This document shows, piece after piece, positions 6,585-13,956 of a stretch of DNA of 20,167 nt. The translations under genes and the position numbers were made by a program. Within the stretch, counting starts at the first letter, position 1. The number at the start of each line of letters is the position of its first letter. The stretch covers positions 1 to 20,167 of IMG/VR virus record IMGVR_UViG_3300032287_000004; one strand, given 5' to 3'. The notes below the pieces were generated by a model, which ran no database searches, was not told the origin of the DNA, and saw nothing but the letters and a program-made list of their open reading frames with translations. The stretch is from a virus.

Positions 6585-8078
6585 ATGGCAACAACTCCTC
6601 AATCACTGACACCTGAACAGGTTGCCCAGATTATAGCCGCAGGTCGTGGTAATACAGTCAATATTGGCGGTACTTTGTATGGTGGTCAATGGGCTGATAC
6701 TGGCTCAGGTGAAACTATGCAAGAAGGTGCATTACAGAATATTTATGGCTCTTCAGGTCAGGTTGGTGCTGGTCTTCCTTACTATCAATATAGTCCAACA
6801 GGAGCTTATACTGGAACAGGAACTCAGCAAGAAGTTAATGCTAACAAAGACTTCTTAAAGTTCTTAGCTGGTTCAGCACTAACATTTGCTCTGCCCGGTG
6901 CTTTGAATGGTTCACTGTTTGGTACTGGTGCTGCAGCTAATACAGGTGCAGGATCAGCTTTTGAAGCAATGAATGCAGGTGCTTCAGCAATGACTGACTT
7001 AGGTGCTTTTGAGTTAGCTAATGCAGGTGCTGGAGCTGGTGTATTAGGTGACGTTGCAGCAGCAACTGGAGCCACAGCAGCTGAGATAACTGCAGCAGCC
7101 GCTTCTACAGGCTTAACTACTGCTCAGATAGCTAACTTACTCAAGGCTGGTATCAGTGTTGCTGGCCTTATTGGTGCTGGCAATGCTGTGTCTAATATGG
7201 GTAATAAAGCTGGAGCAAATACTACACAAGCTGGTGTGTCAATTCCTACACAAGGTACTCCACAGTATAACGCTGACTACTACTCAAGAGTTCAGGGTGC
7301 ATACAATCAAGCATTACCGGGTATGCCTCGTGATGTAGTCTCTAATTTAGCTGCGTGGTACGGTGGTGATTCAGGTATGATGTCAGGTGCTGATACAGCT
7401 AATACTGCTATTGCTAAACAAGTAACTAAGACTCCAACTAAGTTAACTGGCCCTATGACATCCTTGATGAATGCTTATAGGTCAGGTAATGTAGCTGACA
7501 CTAAACAAGCCCTTATTGGTGCTCTCAATGCAGGTATGACTACTGAGCAGTTGATGAGTACATTCAACTTAGGTATGAAAGACATTGATTACTTGAGAGG
7601 TCAAGGCTATTACTTACCAGCAATGACCAATGAAATTAAAGATGTAGTGGGTCAAGAGTTAAAGAACCCAGCTACAGCCTACGCTAATATTGTAGCTAAG
7701 ATGGATGCTACAGGAACTAACCCTGCAGCAGTTGCAGCAGCCTTAGGATTGTCAACTGAAGAAGTACAGAATGCTTATAACCAGTTAAACCCTACTGGCT
7801 TGTTTGCTTCTAACAACCCTAACTTTGGTGCTGTGGATGCTGGAATGCTCTATAACGTAGCAGCTAATCCAGCTGACTATCAGACTGCAATCCAGAACAT
7901 TCAACAGTATCGTGGAGCTGATGAGATGGGTCAGCAATCTATTGTTGAGAAAGCCTTGGCTGCTGAGTTGTCAGCTAGACCGGGTTCCTCACTGTCAGCA
8001 CTTCAACAAGCAGGTTCAACTTACGGTGTGAGTGCTGCTGACATAGCAGCCGCTTACGCTAAACTTGGTTACGCATAA
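6585..8078 (+). CDS. Ala/Gly-rich 497-residue putative virion protein
   Basis: I do not recognise a named family. The N-terminus (residues 6-20) contains SLTPEQVAQIIAAG. Residues 89-120 and 183-200 are hydrophobic (FLKFLAGSALTFALPGAL; ANLLKAGISVAGLIGAG), and 110-180 is a low-complexity Ala/Gly/Thr stretch. The C-terminal half repeats a short helical module (ALGLSTEEVQNAYNQL, TYGVSAADIAAAYAKLGY, and a weaker TFNLGMKDIDYLRGQGY). The mixture of low complexity and membrane-active helices resembles podovirus internal or ejection proteins and tape-like proteins, but it lies between capsid and fibre rather than with the ejection genes at 13957-18690. Virion location is inferred from context. Translation probably depends on the GGCGAATAACTATCATG junction. 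Confidence 0.8.
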   Translation: MATTPQSLTPEQVAQIIAAGRGNTVNIGGTLYGGQWADTGSGETMQEGALQNIYGSSGQVGAGLPYYQYSPTGAYTGTGTQQEVNANKDFLKFLAGSALTFALPGALNGSLFGTGAAANTGAGSAFEAMNAGASAMTDLGAFELANAGAGAGVLGDVAAATGATAAEITAAAASTGLTTAQIANLLKAGISVAGLIGAGNAVSNMGNKAGANTTQAGVSIPTQGTPQYNADYYSRVQGAYNQALPGMPRDVVSNLAAWYGGDSGMMSGADTANTAIAKQVTKTPTKLTGPMTSLMNAYRSGNVADTKQALIGALNAGMTTEQLMSTFNLGMKDIDYLRGQGYYLPAMTNEIKDVVGQELKNPATAYANIVAKMDATGTNPAAVAAALGLSTEEVQNAYNQLNPTGLFASNNPNFGAVDAGMLYNVAANPADYQTAIQNIQQYRGADEMGQQSIVEKALAAELSARPGSSLSALQQAGSTYGVSAADIAAAYAKLGYA

Positions 8079-8090
8079 AGGAATAACTAG

Positions 8091-10472
8091 ATGGCTACAA
8101 TTATTACAAAGAATAGCAGTACAGCCTCAGCAGCTCCTGCAGTTGGTGACTTAACCAAGGGTGAGTTAGCTGTTAACGTAACAGACAAGAAGCTGTACAC
8201 CAAAGACAATAATGCAGCTATTGTTAAGATTGTAGGTTCACTTGGTAATCAGGAAGCTAATGCTGTAGCCATCACAGGTGGCTCAGTTACAGGCATTACA
8301 GACATTACTGTAGCTGACGGTGGTACTGGTGCTTCAACAGCTGCTAATGCTCGTACTAATTTAGGTGCTGCAGCTAGTGGTGCTAACAGTGATATTACCT
8401 CATTAACTGGTCTTACAACAGCTTTGACAGTAGCTCAAGGTGGTACTGGAACTACAACTTCAACAGGCAGTGGTAATGTAGTCTTGTCTACATCCCCTAC
8501 ACTGGTAACACCCTCTTTAGGCACTCCTTCAGCTCTAGTGGGAACTAACATTACAGGTACAGCTGCAGGTTTGACAGCTGGTAGTGTAACTACTAATGCT
8601 AACCTTACTGGTGCTGTAACTTCTACTGGTAATGCAACATCTTTAGGATCATTTACATCTTCACAGTTGGCTACAGCTTTGACTGATGAAACTGGTTCAG
8701 GCTCAGCTGTGTTTGCTACTAGCCCTACCTTGGTTACACCTATCCTTGGAACACCTACTAGCGCAACTTTAACAAATGCTACAGGGCTTCCTATTAGTAC
8801 TGGTGTATCTGGTCTAGGAACAGGCGTAGCAACCTTTCTAGGTACTCCATCAAGTGCTAACTTGCTTGCGGCTGTTTCTGATGAGACAGGTACAGGAGCT
8901 TTGGTCTTTGCTACCTCACCTACCCTAGTTACACCCGCATTAGGCACTCCAAGCTCATTAGTAGGTACAAATATAACAGGTACTGCTTCAGGTCTAACTG
9001 CGGGTAACGTCACAACAAATGCTAACTTAACAGGTGCAGTTACTTCAGTAGGTAATGCAACTTCTCTTGGTTCCTTTAGTTCTGCTAATCTTTTAGCGGC
9101 ATTAACTGATGAAACTGGAACTGGTGTAAACGTATTTGCAACTTCTCCTACTTTGGTAACACCTATTCTTGGTACTCCAACAAGTGTCACCTTAACAAAT
9201 GCAACTGGTTTGCCTTTGTCTACTGGAGTCACAGGTAATCTACCTGTTACAAACTTAAATAGTGGTACATCTGCAAGCGCAACTACTTTTTGGCGTGGTG
9301 ATGGAAGTTGGGCAACACCTGCGGGTGGAGGTGGTGGAACACCCGGTGGTTCTACAACTCAAGTTCAATACAACAATGCAGGTGCATTTGGTGGCATTAC
9401 TGGTGCTACAACTAACGGCACAGCATTGACTCTTGTTGCTCCTGTTCTTGGCACTCCTGCAAGTGCTACTCTAACTAATGCCACAGGCTTACCTTTAAGC
9501 ACAGGTGTTACTGGTACTTTGCCTATTGCAAATGGTGGTTCAGGACAAACTACTGCTACTGCGGCTTTCAATGCTTTAGCACCTAGCCAAACAAGTAATT
9601 CAGGCAAGTATTTGACTACTGATGGAACAAATACTTCTTGGGCAACAGTAAGTGGTGGCTCAAGCCAATGGACAACTAGCGGTACACAAATTTATTACAA
9701 CACAGGTAATGTTGGAATTGGAACTACCTCTCCCGACACTTACACCGATGGTGCTAAGAACTTAACTTTACTTAGTTCTTCAGCAGGTCGCAGTAATTTT
9801 GCTTTGGTTGGTACGCAATCATCAGCAGATGAAATTCTTGGAAGACTTAATTTTACAAATACGAATACATCTAATGCTGCATATCGTCTTTGTATCATTG
9901 ATGCAAAAAGAGGAACTGATAATAATTCGGGATATTTTGACTTTAGTACATCCAATGCAGGAACAACAGCAGTACGAGCAAGAATTACACAAAGTGGTAA
10001 TTTATTGGTTGGCACTACAACTGAAACCTCATCAGCTGGTGTGCTTCAAGTTTCTAACGGCATCACATTCCCCGCAACTCAATCAGCATCATCAGACGCT
10101 AATACGCTAGATGACTATGAGGAAGGGACTTTTACGCCAACTCTTACATCTTCAGGTGGAACACTAACATCAGTATCTGTTGGCACAGGTTATTACACAA
10201 AAGTTGGAAATGTTGTAACTATAAATTGTAGGCCAGCAATAACAACAAATGGAACTGGTAGTGGTGCAATTTATATTGGTGGATTCCCTTTTGCATTAAC
10301 AGGTTCTGGTAGCGTTTTTTCTGGTGCGGGTAGAGAAGATTCTGTGGTGGGTTATGTTTTTGGTTTTAGTTCGCAAGGTGCAACTTCTCTTTATGTATCT
10401 AAATATGACAATACATACCCAGGCGGTAATGGGCATTCATTCGGAATTATGATAACTTATAGAACTTCATAA
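8091..10472 (+). CDS. Long repetitive tail fibre protein
   Basis: This 793-residue Gly/Thr/Ser/Ala-rich protein has typical fibre architecture. Residues 1-45 ([18 protein letters not shown]) form the attachment-like head, seen in many phage fibres. Then come GGTG(A/T)-S/T-T motifs and, from residue 135 to about 380, tandem repeats starting SPTLVTP-LGTP. A hinge ([12 protein letters not shown], Gly-rich) leads to a second part with [17 protein letters not shown] and [10 protein letters not shown]. The tip (from about 670) contains [13 protein letters not shown] and [12 protein letters not shown] and would bind the host receptor. No S74 chaperone motif is present. An AAAGGA precedes the ATG. 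The 3' half uses different Ala codons from the neighbours, suggesting recombination. The fibre lies upstream of the tail-adaptor gene, unlike in T7. Confidence 0.9.
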   Translation: MATIITKNSSTASAAPAVGDLTKGELAVNVTDKKLYTKDNNAAIVKIVGSLGNQEANAVAITGGSVTGITDITVADGGTGASTAANARTNLGAAASGANSDITSLTGLTTALTVAQGGTGTTTSTGSGNVVLSTSPTLVTPSLGTPSALVGTNITGTAAGLTAGSVTTNANLTGAVTSTGNATSLGSFTSSQLATALTDETGSGSAVFATSPTLVTPILGTPTSATLTNATGLPISTGVSGLGTGVATFLGTPSSANLLAAVSDETGTGALVFATSPTLVTPALGTPSSLVGTNITGTASGLTAGNVTTNANLTGAVTSVGNATSLGSFSSANLLAALTDETGTGVNVFATSPTLVTPILGTPTSVTLTNATGLPLSTGVTGNLPVTNLNSGTSASATTFWRGDGSWATPAGGGGGTPGGSTTQVQYNNAGAFGGITGATTNGTALTLVAPVLGTPASATLTNATGLPLSTGVTGTLPIANGGSGQTTATAAFNALAPSQTSNSGKYLTTDGTNTSWATVSGGSSQWTTSGTQIYYNTGNVGIGTTSPDTYTDGAKNLTLLSSSAGRSNFALVGTQSSADEILGRLNFTNTNTSNAAYRLCIIDAKRGTDNNSGYFDFSTSNAGTTAVRARITQSGNLLVGTTTETSSAGVLQVSNGITFPATQSASSDANTLDDYEEGTFTPTLTSSGGTLTSVSVGTGYYTKVGNVVTINCRPAITTNGTGSGAIYIGGFPFALTGSGSVFSGAGREDSVVGYVFGFSSQGATSLYVSKYDNTYPGGNGHSFGIMITYRTS
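8493..9236 (+). repeat. Coding tandem repeats of the tail fibre shaft
   Basis: Four units each begin with codons for SPTLVTP, at 8493, 8721, 8916 and 9144 (residues 135, 211, 276, 352). They alternate in type: a 76-residue A unit ([30 protein letters not shown]) and a 65-residue B unit ([13 protein letters not shown]). The A-B pair is thus repeated with a period of 141 residues (423 nt). A further partial B-like unit with [15 protein letters not shown] lies near 9440. The repeats differ much more at the DNA level than in protein, so they are old or diversified. Confidence 0.88.
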
Positions 10473-10491
10473 CTAGCATGGATGTGCTAGT
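10472..10491 (+). promoter_or_regulatory. Hairpin directly after the fibre gene
   Basis: ACTAGCA (10472-10478) and TGCTAGT (10485-10491) form a perfect 7-bp stem with a 6-nt loop, starting at the last base of the fibre stop codon. No T-run follows, so it is a poor terminator; an RNA-stability or processing element, or a recombination scar, are alternatives. Confidence 0.4.
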
Positions 10492-10516
10492 CGGACACTT
10501 AACTTAAAGGAAAATC

Positions 10517-10780
10517 ATGTCACTTACTAAAACCACAATTGTTGACCAAATTACAGTAATTGAAGATGGAACTGTTCTCTATCGTGAGGCAACTCGCATC
10601 ATGGAAGATGGCAATCAGATTAGCCAAACATTCCATCGCACAAGTCTATATCCCGCACAAGACCTAACTGGTCAACCAGCCAATGTCGTTGCAATCTGCA
10701 ATGCGGCTTGGACTGCGGAAGTTATTGCGGCTTATCAAGCGGCTATAGCTGCGACTGAAGCAGCTCGTAATAGCGCATAA
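10517..10780 (+). CDS. Fibre-linked small phage protein (87 aa)
   Basis: The protein opens MSLTKTTIVDQITVIEDGTV and continues with LYREATRIMEDGNQISQTFH, RTSLYPAQDLTGQPANV and an Ala-rich helical end. Proteins with the pattern LTKTT-.DQITV.E-G-..YR-AT-I.EDG-.....-HR-SL.PG/AQD often follow fibre genes in tailed phages and may belong to the fibre tip or help its assembly; this is inference. AAAGGA precedes the ATG. The C-terminus is unusually rich in GCG codons (GCG GCT, ACT GCG, GCG GAA), unlike the neighbouring genes, and shares this trait with the second half of the fibre, suggesting that both arrived together. Confidence 0.84.
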   Translation: MSLTKTTIVDQITVIEDGTVLYREATRIMEDGNQISQTFHRTSLYPAQDLTGQPANVVAICNAAWTAEVIAAYQAAIAATEAARNSA

Positions 10781-10785
10781 GCATC

Positions 10786-11019
10786 ATGGATGAGCCAGTC
10801 ACTCACGAACACATCTATGAACGTCTGCTGGCTGTAGAGGCTAAAGTAGACAACATAGAGAAGAACACAGAACACGTAATCAAAGCTTTTAACGCTGCGT
10901 CAGGTGCTTTCCTAGTACTTGAGTGGATCGCTAAAGCTGTGAAACCTATTATTATTATAGGTGCTTTCTTCGGGGCTATTTGGTTAGCTATTGACAACAA
11001 ATTTAATGGAGTAAAATAA
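10786..11019 (+). CDS. Small single-TM protein with N-terminal coiled coil (77 aa)
   Basis: Residues 1-35 are charged and helical with a heptad-like pattern (YERLLAVEAKVDNIEKNTEHV). A hydrophobic helix follows at about 53-69 (PIIIIGAFFGAIWLAI), with a short basic end. There is no signal peptidase site. Similar proteins beginning EPVTH-.IYERL-AVE-KVD-IEK occur in phages as hypothetical or holin-like proteins. Its position amid virion genes, away from the endolysin, leaves the role open: holin, antiholin or membrane-associated helper. It starts five bases after the preceding stop. Confidence 0.8.
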   Translation: MDEPVTHEHIYERLLAVEAKVDNIEKNTEHVIKAFNAASGAFLVLEWIAKAVKPIIIIGAFFGAIWLAIDNKFNGVK

Positions 11020-11021
11020 CT

Positions 11022-11294
11022 ATGGCATTGGCAACTCTTTTAAGTGGCGTAGCAGCCACAGGTGCTTCACAAGGTATTCGTACAGATGGTCTAGTACCAG
11101 CTCATGTACAGATTTCAGGTATTACTATCGGTACAGTGGCTGTTCAAGGCTCTGTAGACGGTACAACATGGGCTACAGTGGCTACAGCTTTGACAGCTGA
11201 CGGTATTGTAACTCTTGCATCACCTACACCTTATATACGAGCTAATGTAACAGCTTTTACATCAGGTTCTATTACAGTTAAAATCTTTTATTGA
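11022..11294 (+). CDS. Small beta-rich putative virion protein (90 aa)
   Basis: A Thr/Ala/Val-rich, near-uncharged 90-residue protein opening MALATLLSGVAATGASQGIR, then HVQISGITIGTVAVQGSVDG, TTWATVATALTADG and IRANVTAFTSGSITVKIFY. The pattern V-V-G-S-.DG-TTW-.V-T-A-....Y-IRANV-..-SG-.TV matches a small beta-sandwich often annotated as hypothetical or structural in aquatic phages; a decoration or fibre-accessory role is inferred only. It begins two bases after the preceding stop and is followed 13 bp later by the DUF6496-like gene. Confidence 0.8.
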   Translation: MALATLLSGVAATGASQGIRTDGLVPAHVQISGITIGTVAVQGSVDGTTWATVATALTADGIVTLASPTPYIRANVTAFTSGSITVKIFY

Positions 11295-11307
11295 TAGGGA
11301 AACTATT

Positions 11308-11478
11308 ATGGCTACTAAACCTACGGCAGGTATGAAGAAGATGGGAAAAGTAATGCACGAGTACAAAACAGGTACTTTGCATAGTGGTAAAGGTGGCCCC
11401 GTAGTTAAGTCACGTAAACAAGCCATTGCTATTGCCATGTCTGAGGCTAATATGGCTAAAAAGAAAGCTAAGAAATAA
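11308..11478 (+). CDS. DUF6496-like small basic protein (56 aa)
   Basis: The product opens MATKPTAGMKKMGKVMHEYK and has TGTLHSGKGGPVVKSRKQAI followed by AIAMSEA and a poly-Lys end. The pattern KVM.E.K-GTLHSG-..GPVVK-RKQAIAIA-SEA is that of the DUF6496 family, found in phages and bacteria, with no known role; the name is recalled, not searched. It is very short and easily missed. GATAGGGAAACT upstream supplies a ribosome site. A strong promoter begins two bases after its stop, so it ends the accessory block. The positive charge suggests nucleic-acid contact, which is only a guess. Confidence 0.85.
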   Translation: MATKPTAGMKKMGKVMHEYKTGTLHSGKGGPVVKSRKQAIAIAMSEANMAKKKAKK

Positions 11479-11479
11479 C

Positions 11480-11508
11480 TTGACATTAACACTAAAGTAT
11501 GTTAATAT
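11480..11508 (+). promoter_or_regulatory. Second strong sigma70-type promoter with extended -10
   Basis: TTGACA at 11480-11485 and TAATAT at 11503-11508, 17 bp apart, with TG one base before the -10 (11500-11501), the same architecture as the promoter at 3619. It lies in the 52-bp gap before the tail-adaptor gene and should drive the tail and ejection genes. A perfect dyad, ATTAAC-N10-GTTAAT (11485-11506), sits between the -35 and -10. Confidence 0.82.
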
Positions 11509-11530
11509 ATTGATTATATAAGGAATATTA

Positions 11531-12181
11531 ATGGCTACGACATATTTACAGTTGGTTAACAACGTACTCATACGGTTAAGAGAAACTGAAGTATCGTCAG
11601 TAAGTGATACTCCTTATAGTTCTTTAATTGGTGTGTTTGTTAACGATGCTAAAAGAGAGATTGAAGATGCTTACGATTGGAACTGTTTAACTACTACCAT
11701 TGTTTTACCTACAGTAGCCAGTACTCGTAACTATACCTTGACAGGTTCAGGTCAAAGGTTCAGGACAGTGGATGTCTTGAATGACACCCAAGATGTACCT
11801 ATGAGGTCAGTACCTACTAACTGGATGAACAGACAGTACTACATCGGTACTACTCAGAATGCAGCTCCTATATACTATAACTACAGCGGTATCTCCAATG
11901 ATGATACTCAGGTAGATTTATGGCCTCAACCTGATAAAGTATATTCACTTAGGTTTGAATTAGTTATCCCTCAAGTTGACCTCAGTGCCAATGCTGACCT
12001 ATTAAAGGTTCCTCCACACTTAGTACAAATGTTAGCTTACGCTAAAGCTGTTGGTGAACGTGGTGAGGACGGTGGTACAACCTTCAGTGAAATATACCAG
12101 CAGTATCGCCTAGCTTTGGCAGATGCTATTGCTATTGAGAAGAATCGTTATGATGATGAAAACACTTGGGTTAATGTCTAA
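11531..12181 (+). CDS. Head-tail adaptor / tail tubular protein A (gp11-like)
   Basis: The 216-residue protein has T7 gp11-like features: MATTYLQLVNNVLIRLRETE, then LIGVFVNDAKREIEDAYDWN, a middle beta-rich region (VDLWPQPDKVYSLRFELVIP) and a C-terminal helix pair (VPPHLVQMLAYAKAVGERGE, YQQYRLALADAIAIEKNRY). Gp11 forms the ring between portal and nozzle. The ATG has AAGGA upstream at 11520-11524 and is the first gene after the second strong promoter. Its TAA overlaps the next ATG by one base (TAATG), which is usual for the coupled gp11-gp12 pair. Confidence 0.9.
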   Translation: MATTYLQLVNNVLIRLRETEVSSVSDTPYSSLIGVFVNDAKREIEDAYDWNCLTTTIVLPTVASTRNYTLTGSGQRFRTVDVLNDTQDVPMRSVPTNWMNRQYYIGTTQNAAPIYYNYSGISNDDTQVDLWPQPDKVYSLRFELVIPQVDLSANADLLKVPPHLVQMLAYAKAVGERGEDGGTTFSEIYQQYRLALADAIAIEKNRYDDENTWVNV

Positions 12182-13719
12182 TGGTTGCTAAGCTCTTAAC
12201 TACAACTGTAGCAGCTCCCGGCTTCATGGGGCTGAATACTCAGGATAGCTCAGTTTCTTTAGAGGCTGGTTATGCTACTGTGGCTAACAACTGTGTCATT
12301 GATAAGTTTGGACGTATTGGTGCTCGTAAGGGATGGACTCTATCTCATGCTGCTAACAATGACTTAAGCACTGCTGACGTTAAAGCTATTGGTGAGTTAA
12401 TTGACAATACTGGTAACTCATACATTATTGCAGCTGGTAACAATAAACTATTCAAACTTGTAGGTTCTACTCTTACATTATTGACATATGGTGGTGGTGG
12501 TACAGCCCCTACCATCACAGACAGTCACTGGCAGATGGCTCCATTGAACGGTGTATTATACCTCTATCAAGCTGGACATGATCCACTGGTGTTTGACCCT
12601 GCAGTCAGTACAACTACATTTAAGAGAATATCTGAGAAGACTGGATATGTAGCAACTGTAGTTAGTAACAACTGTGTAATCAGTGCCTATGGTCGTACAT
12701 GGAGTGCTAATAACTCAACCTCTAAGAGTACTGTACAGTTCTCAGATTTACTATCAGGTCATGTCTTAAATACTGGTACAGCTGGTACTTTGGATGTAGC
12801 TCAGGTGTGGCCTAGTGGTGCAGATGAGATTGTAGCCCTAGCAGCTCACAATAACTTCTTAATTATCTTTGGTCGTAGACAGGTATTGATATATTCTAAT
12901 GCTACTGATCCTAACAATCTAACACTATCAGATGCTATTACAGGCATGGGCTGTGTAGCTAGAGACTCAGTAGTAGCCACTGGTAGTGATGTTATATTCT
13001 TGTCTGACTCAGGCGTACGTTCACTGATGCGTACCATTCAAGAGAAGTCAGCACCTATGCGAGACATCAGTGCCAATGTGCGTGATGACTTAGTGTTTGA
13101 GATTACCTTAGAAACTGCAGCTGACATAAAAGCTGTGTATTCAGATAAGGAAGCATTCTATCTATTGTCTCTACCAACTCGTCAGTTAGTGTACTGCTTT
13201 GACATGAGAGCACCACTACCTAACGGAGCTAACAGGGTTACAACATGGGATGGCTTAGTTCCCACAGCTTTTAAGTATACTCGTAATAAAGATTTATTAA
13301 TTGGTGAATCAGGATACATTGGTAAGTACGATGGTTACAAAGACAACGCTAACTCATACCTATTGAGATACTTTACCAACTACTTTGACTTTCAATCACC
13401 TACTGTGATTAAGATTATGAAGAAGGTAGGCATAACAGTTATTGGTGGTCAAGGTTATCCAGTCACTTTAAAGTTTGGCTTTGATTACAGTGACATCTTG
13501 AACACACGACAGTTTGCTTTAGCTAATGCAACGATTGCTGAATACAACATAGCTGAGTTTGCTATTGGTGAATATGGTGGAACAGCCTTCGACAATAAGA
13601 TTATTAATATTGGTGGTTCAGGTAAGGTTATTCAACTTGGCTTTGAAACCAATGTATTTAATAAATCAATCTCCATTCAAAAACTTGATGTCTATGTTAA
13701 GACAGGAAAGACTAGGTAA
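12181..13719 (+). CDS. Tail nozzle / tail tubular protein B-like
   Basis: This 512-residue, beta-rich protein directly follows the gp11-like gene. Its N-terminus carries FMGLNTQDSSVSLEAGYATV then ANNCVIDKFGRIGARKGW, a signature of podovirus tail nozzle or stabilisation proteins. The middle contains propeller-like repeats (YLYQAGHDPLVFDP, NNFLIIFGRRQVLIYSNA, VIFLSDSGVRSL). It is shorter than T7 gp12 (near 800 residues), closer to the smaller tail proteins of aquatic phages. It likely forms the end of the short tail, through which DNA leaves. It starts at the overlap with the previous stop and lacks its own strong ribosome site. Confidence 0.85.
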   Translation: MVAKLLTTTVAAPGFMGLNTQDSSVSLEAGYATVANNCVIDKFGRIGARKGWTLSHAANNDLSTADVKAIGELIDNTGNSYIIAAGNNKLFKLVGSTLTLLTYGGGGTAPTITDSHWQMAPLNGVLYLYQAGHDPLVFDPAVSTTTFKRISEKTGYVATVVSNNCVISAYGRTWSANNSTSKSTVQFSDLLSGHVLNTGTAGTLDVAQVWPSGADEIVALAAHNNFLIIFGRRQVLIYSNATDPNNLTLSDAITGMGCVARDSVVATGSDVIFLSDSGVRSLMRTIQEKSAPMRDISANVRDDLVFEITLETAADIKAVYSDKEAFYLLSLPTRQLVYCFDMRAPLPNGANRVTTWDGLVPTAFKYTRNKDLLIGESGYIGKYDGYKDNANSYLLRYFTNYFDFQSPTVIKIMKKVGITVIGGQGYPVTLKFGFDYSDILNTRQFALANATIAEYNIAEFAIGEYGGTAFDNKIINIGGSGKVIQLGFETNVFNKSISIQKLDVYVKTGKTR

Positions 13720-13724
13720 ACAAA

Positions 13725-13955
13725 TTGTCTAATTACACAAAGGCCACGAACTTTGCAGTCAAGGATAGTCTATCTACAGGCAATGCTGGGAAGATTATCA
13801 AAGGTACTGAAATTAATACTGAGTTTGACAACATTAGTTCAGCAATCAGCTCTAAACCTGATGCTAATAATGGTGCATTGACAGGAACAACCACTGCAGT
13901 GAATCTTACTGTTTCTGGTACTTTAACAGCAACTGTGGACGGAGGCACGTACTAA
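13725..13955 (+). CDS. Stand-alone tail-fibre N-terminal domain (76 aa), TTG start
   Basis: The product reads MSNYTKATNFAVKDSLSTGN then AGKIIKGTEINTEFDNISSA, the classic opening of many phage fibres (nYTK-TdFA-KD-L-sGn--Kii-GtEi-TEFDNI), where it attaches the fibre to the tail. Here the protein stops after 76 residues with TVSGTLTATVDGGTY. There is no ATG in the right place: the TTG at 13725 encodes the expected first Met, since the conserved SNYTK follows at once. The upstream sequence is weakly AGG-like. It may be a fibre remnant after loss of the shaft, or a small adaptor for the long fibre encoded at 8091. It lies between the nozzle and the first ejection protein. Confidence 0.78.
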   Translation: MSNYTKATNFAVKDSLSTGNAGKIIKGTEINTEFDNISSAISSKPDANNGALTGTTTAVNLTVSGTLTATVDGGTY

Positions 13956-13956
13956 T

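Noticed and set aside
8435-9232. A 265-codon open frame on the - strand opposite the fibre repeats
   Set aside because: It arises from the repetitive, stop-poor codons of the sense gene; its translation is low-complexity (Val/Pro/Thr), with no ribosome site and no family resemblance.
10472-10516. Fibre-end hairpin as an intrinsic terminator, or a 9-codon ORF in it
   Set aside because: No U-tract follows the stem, and the short frame has no supporting ribosome site.
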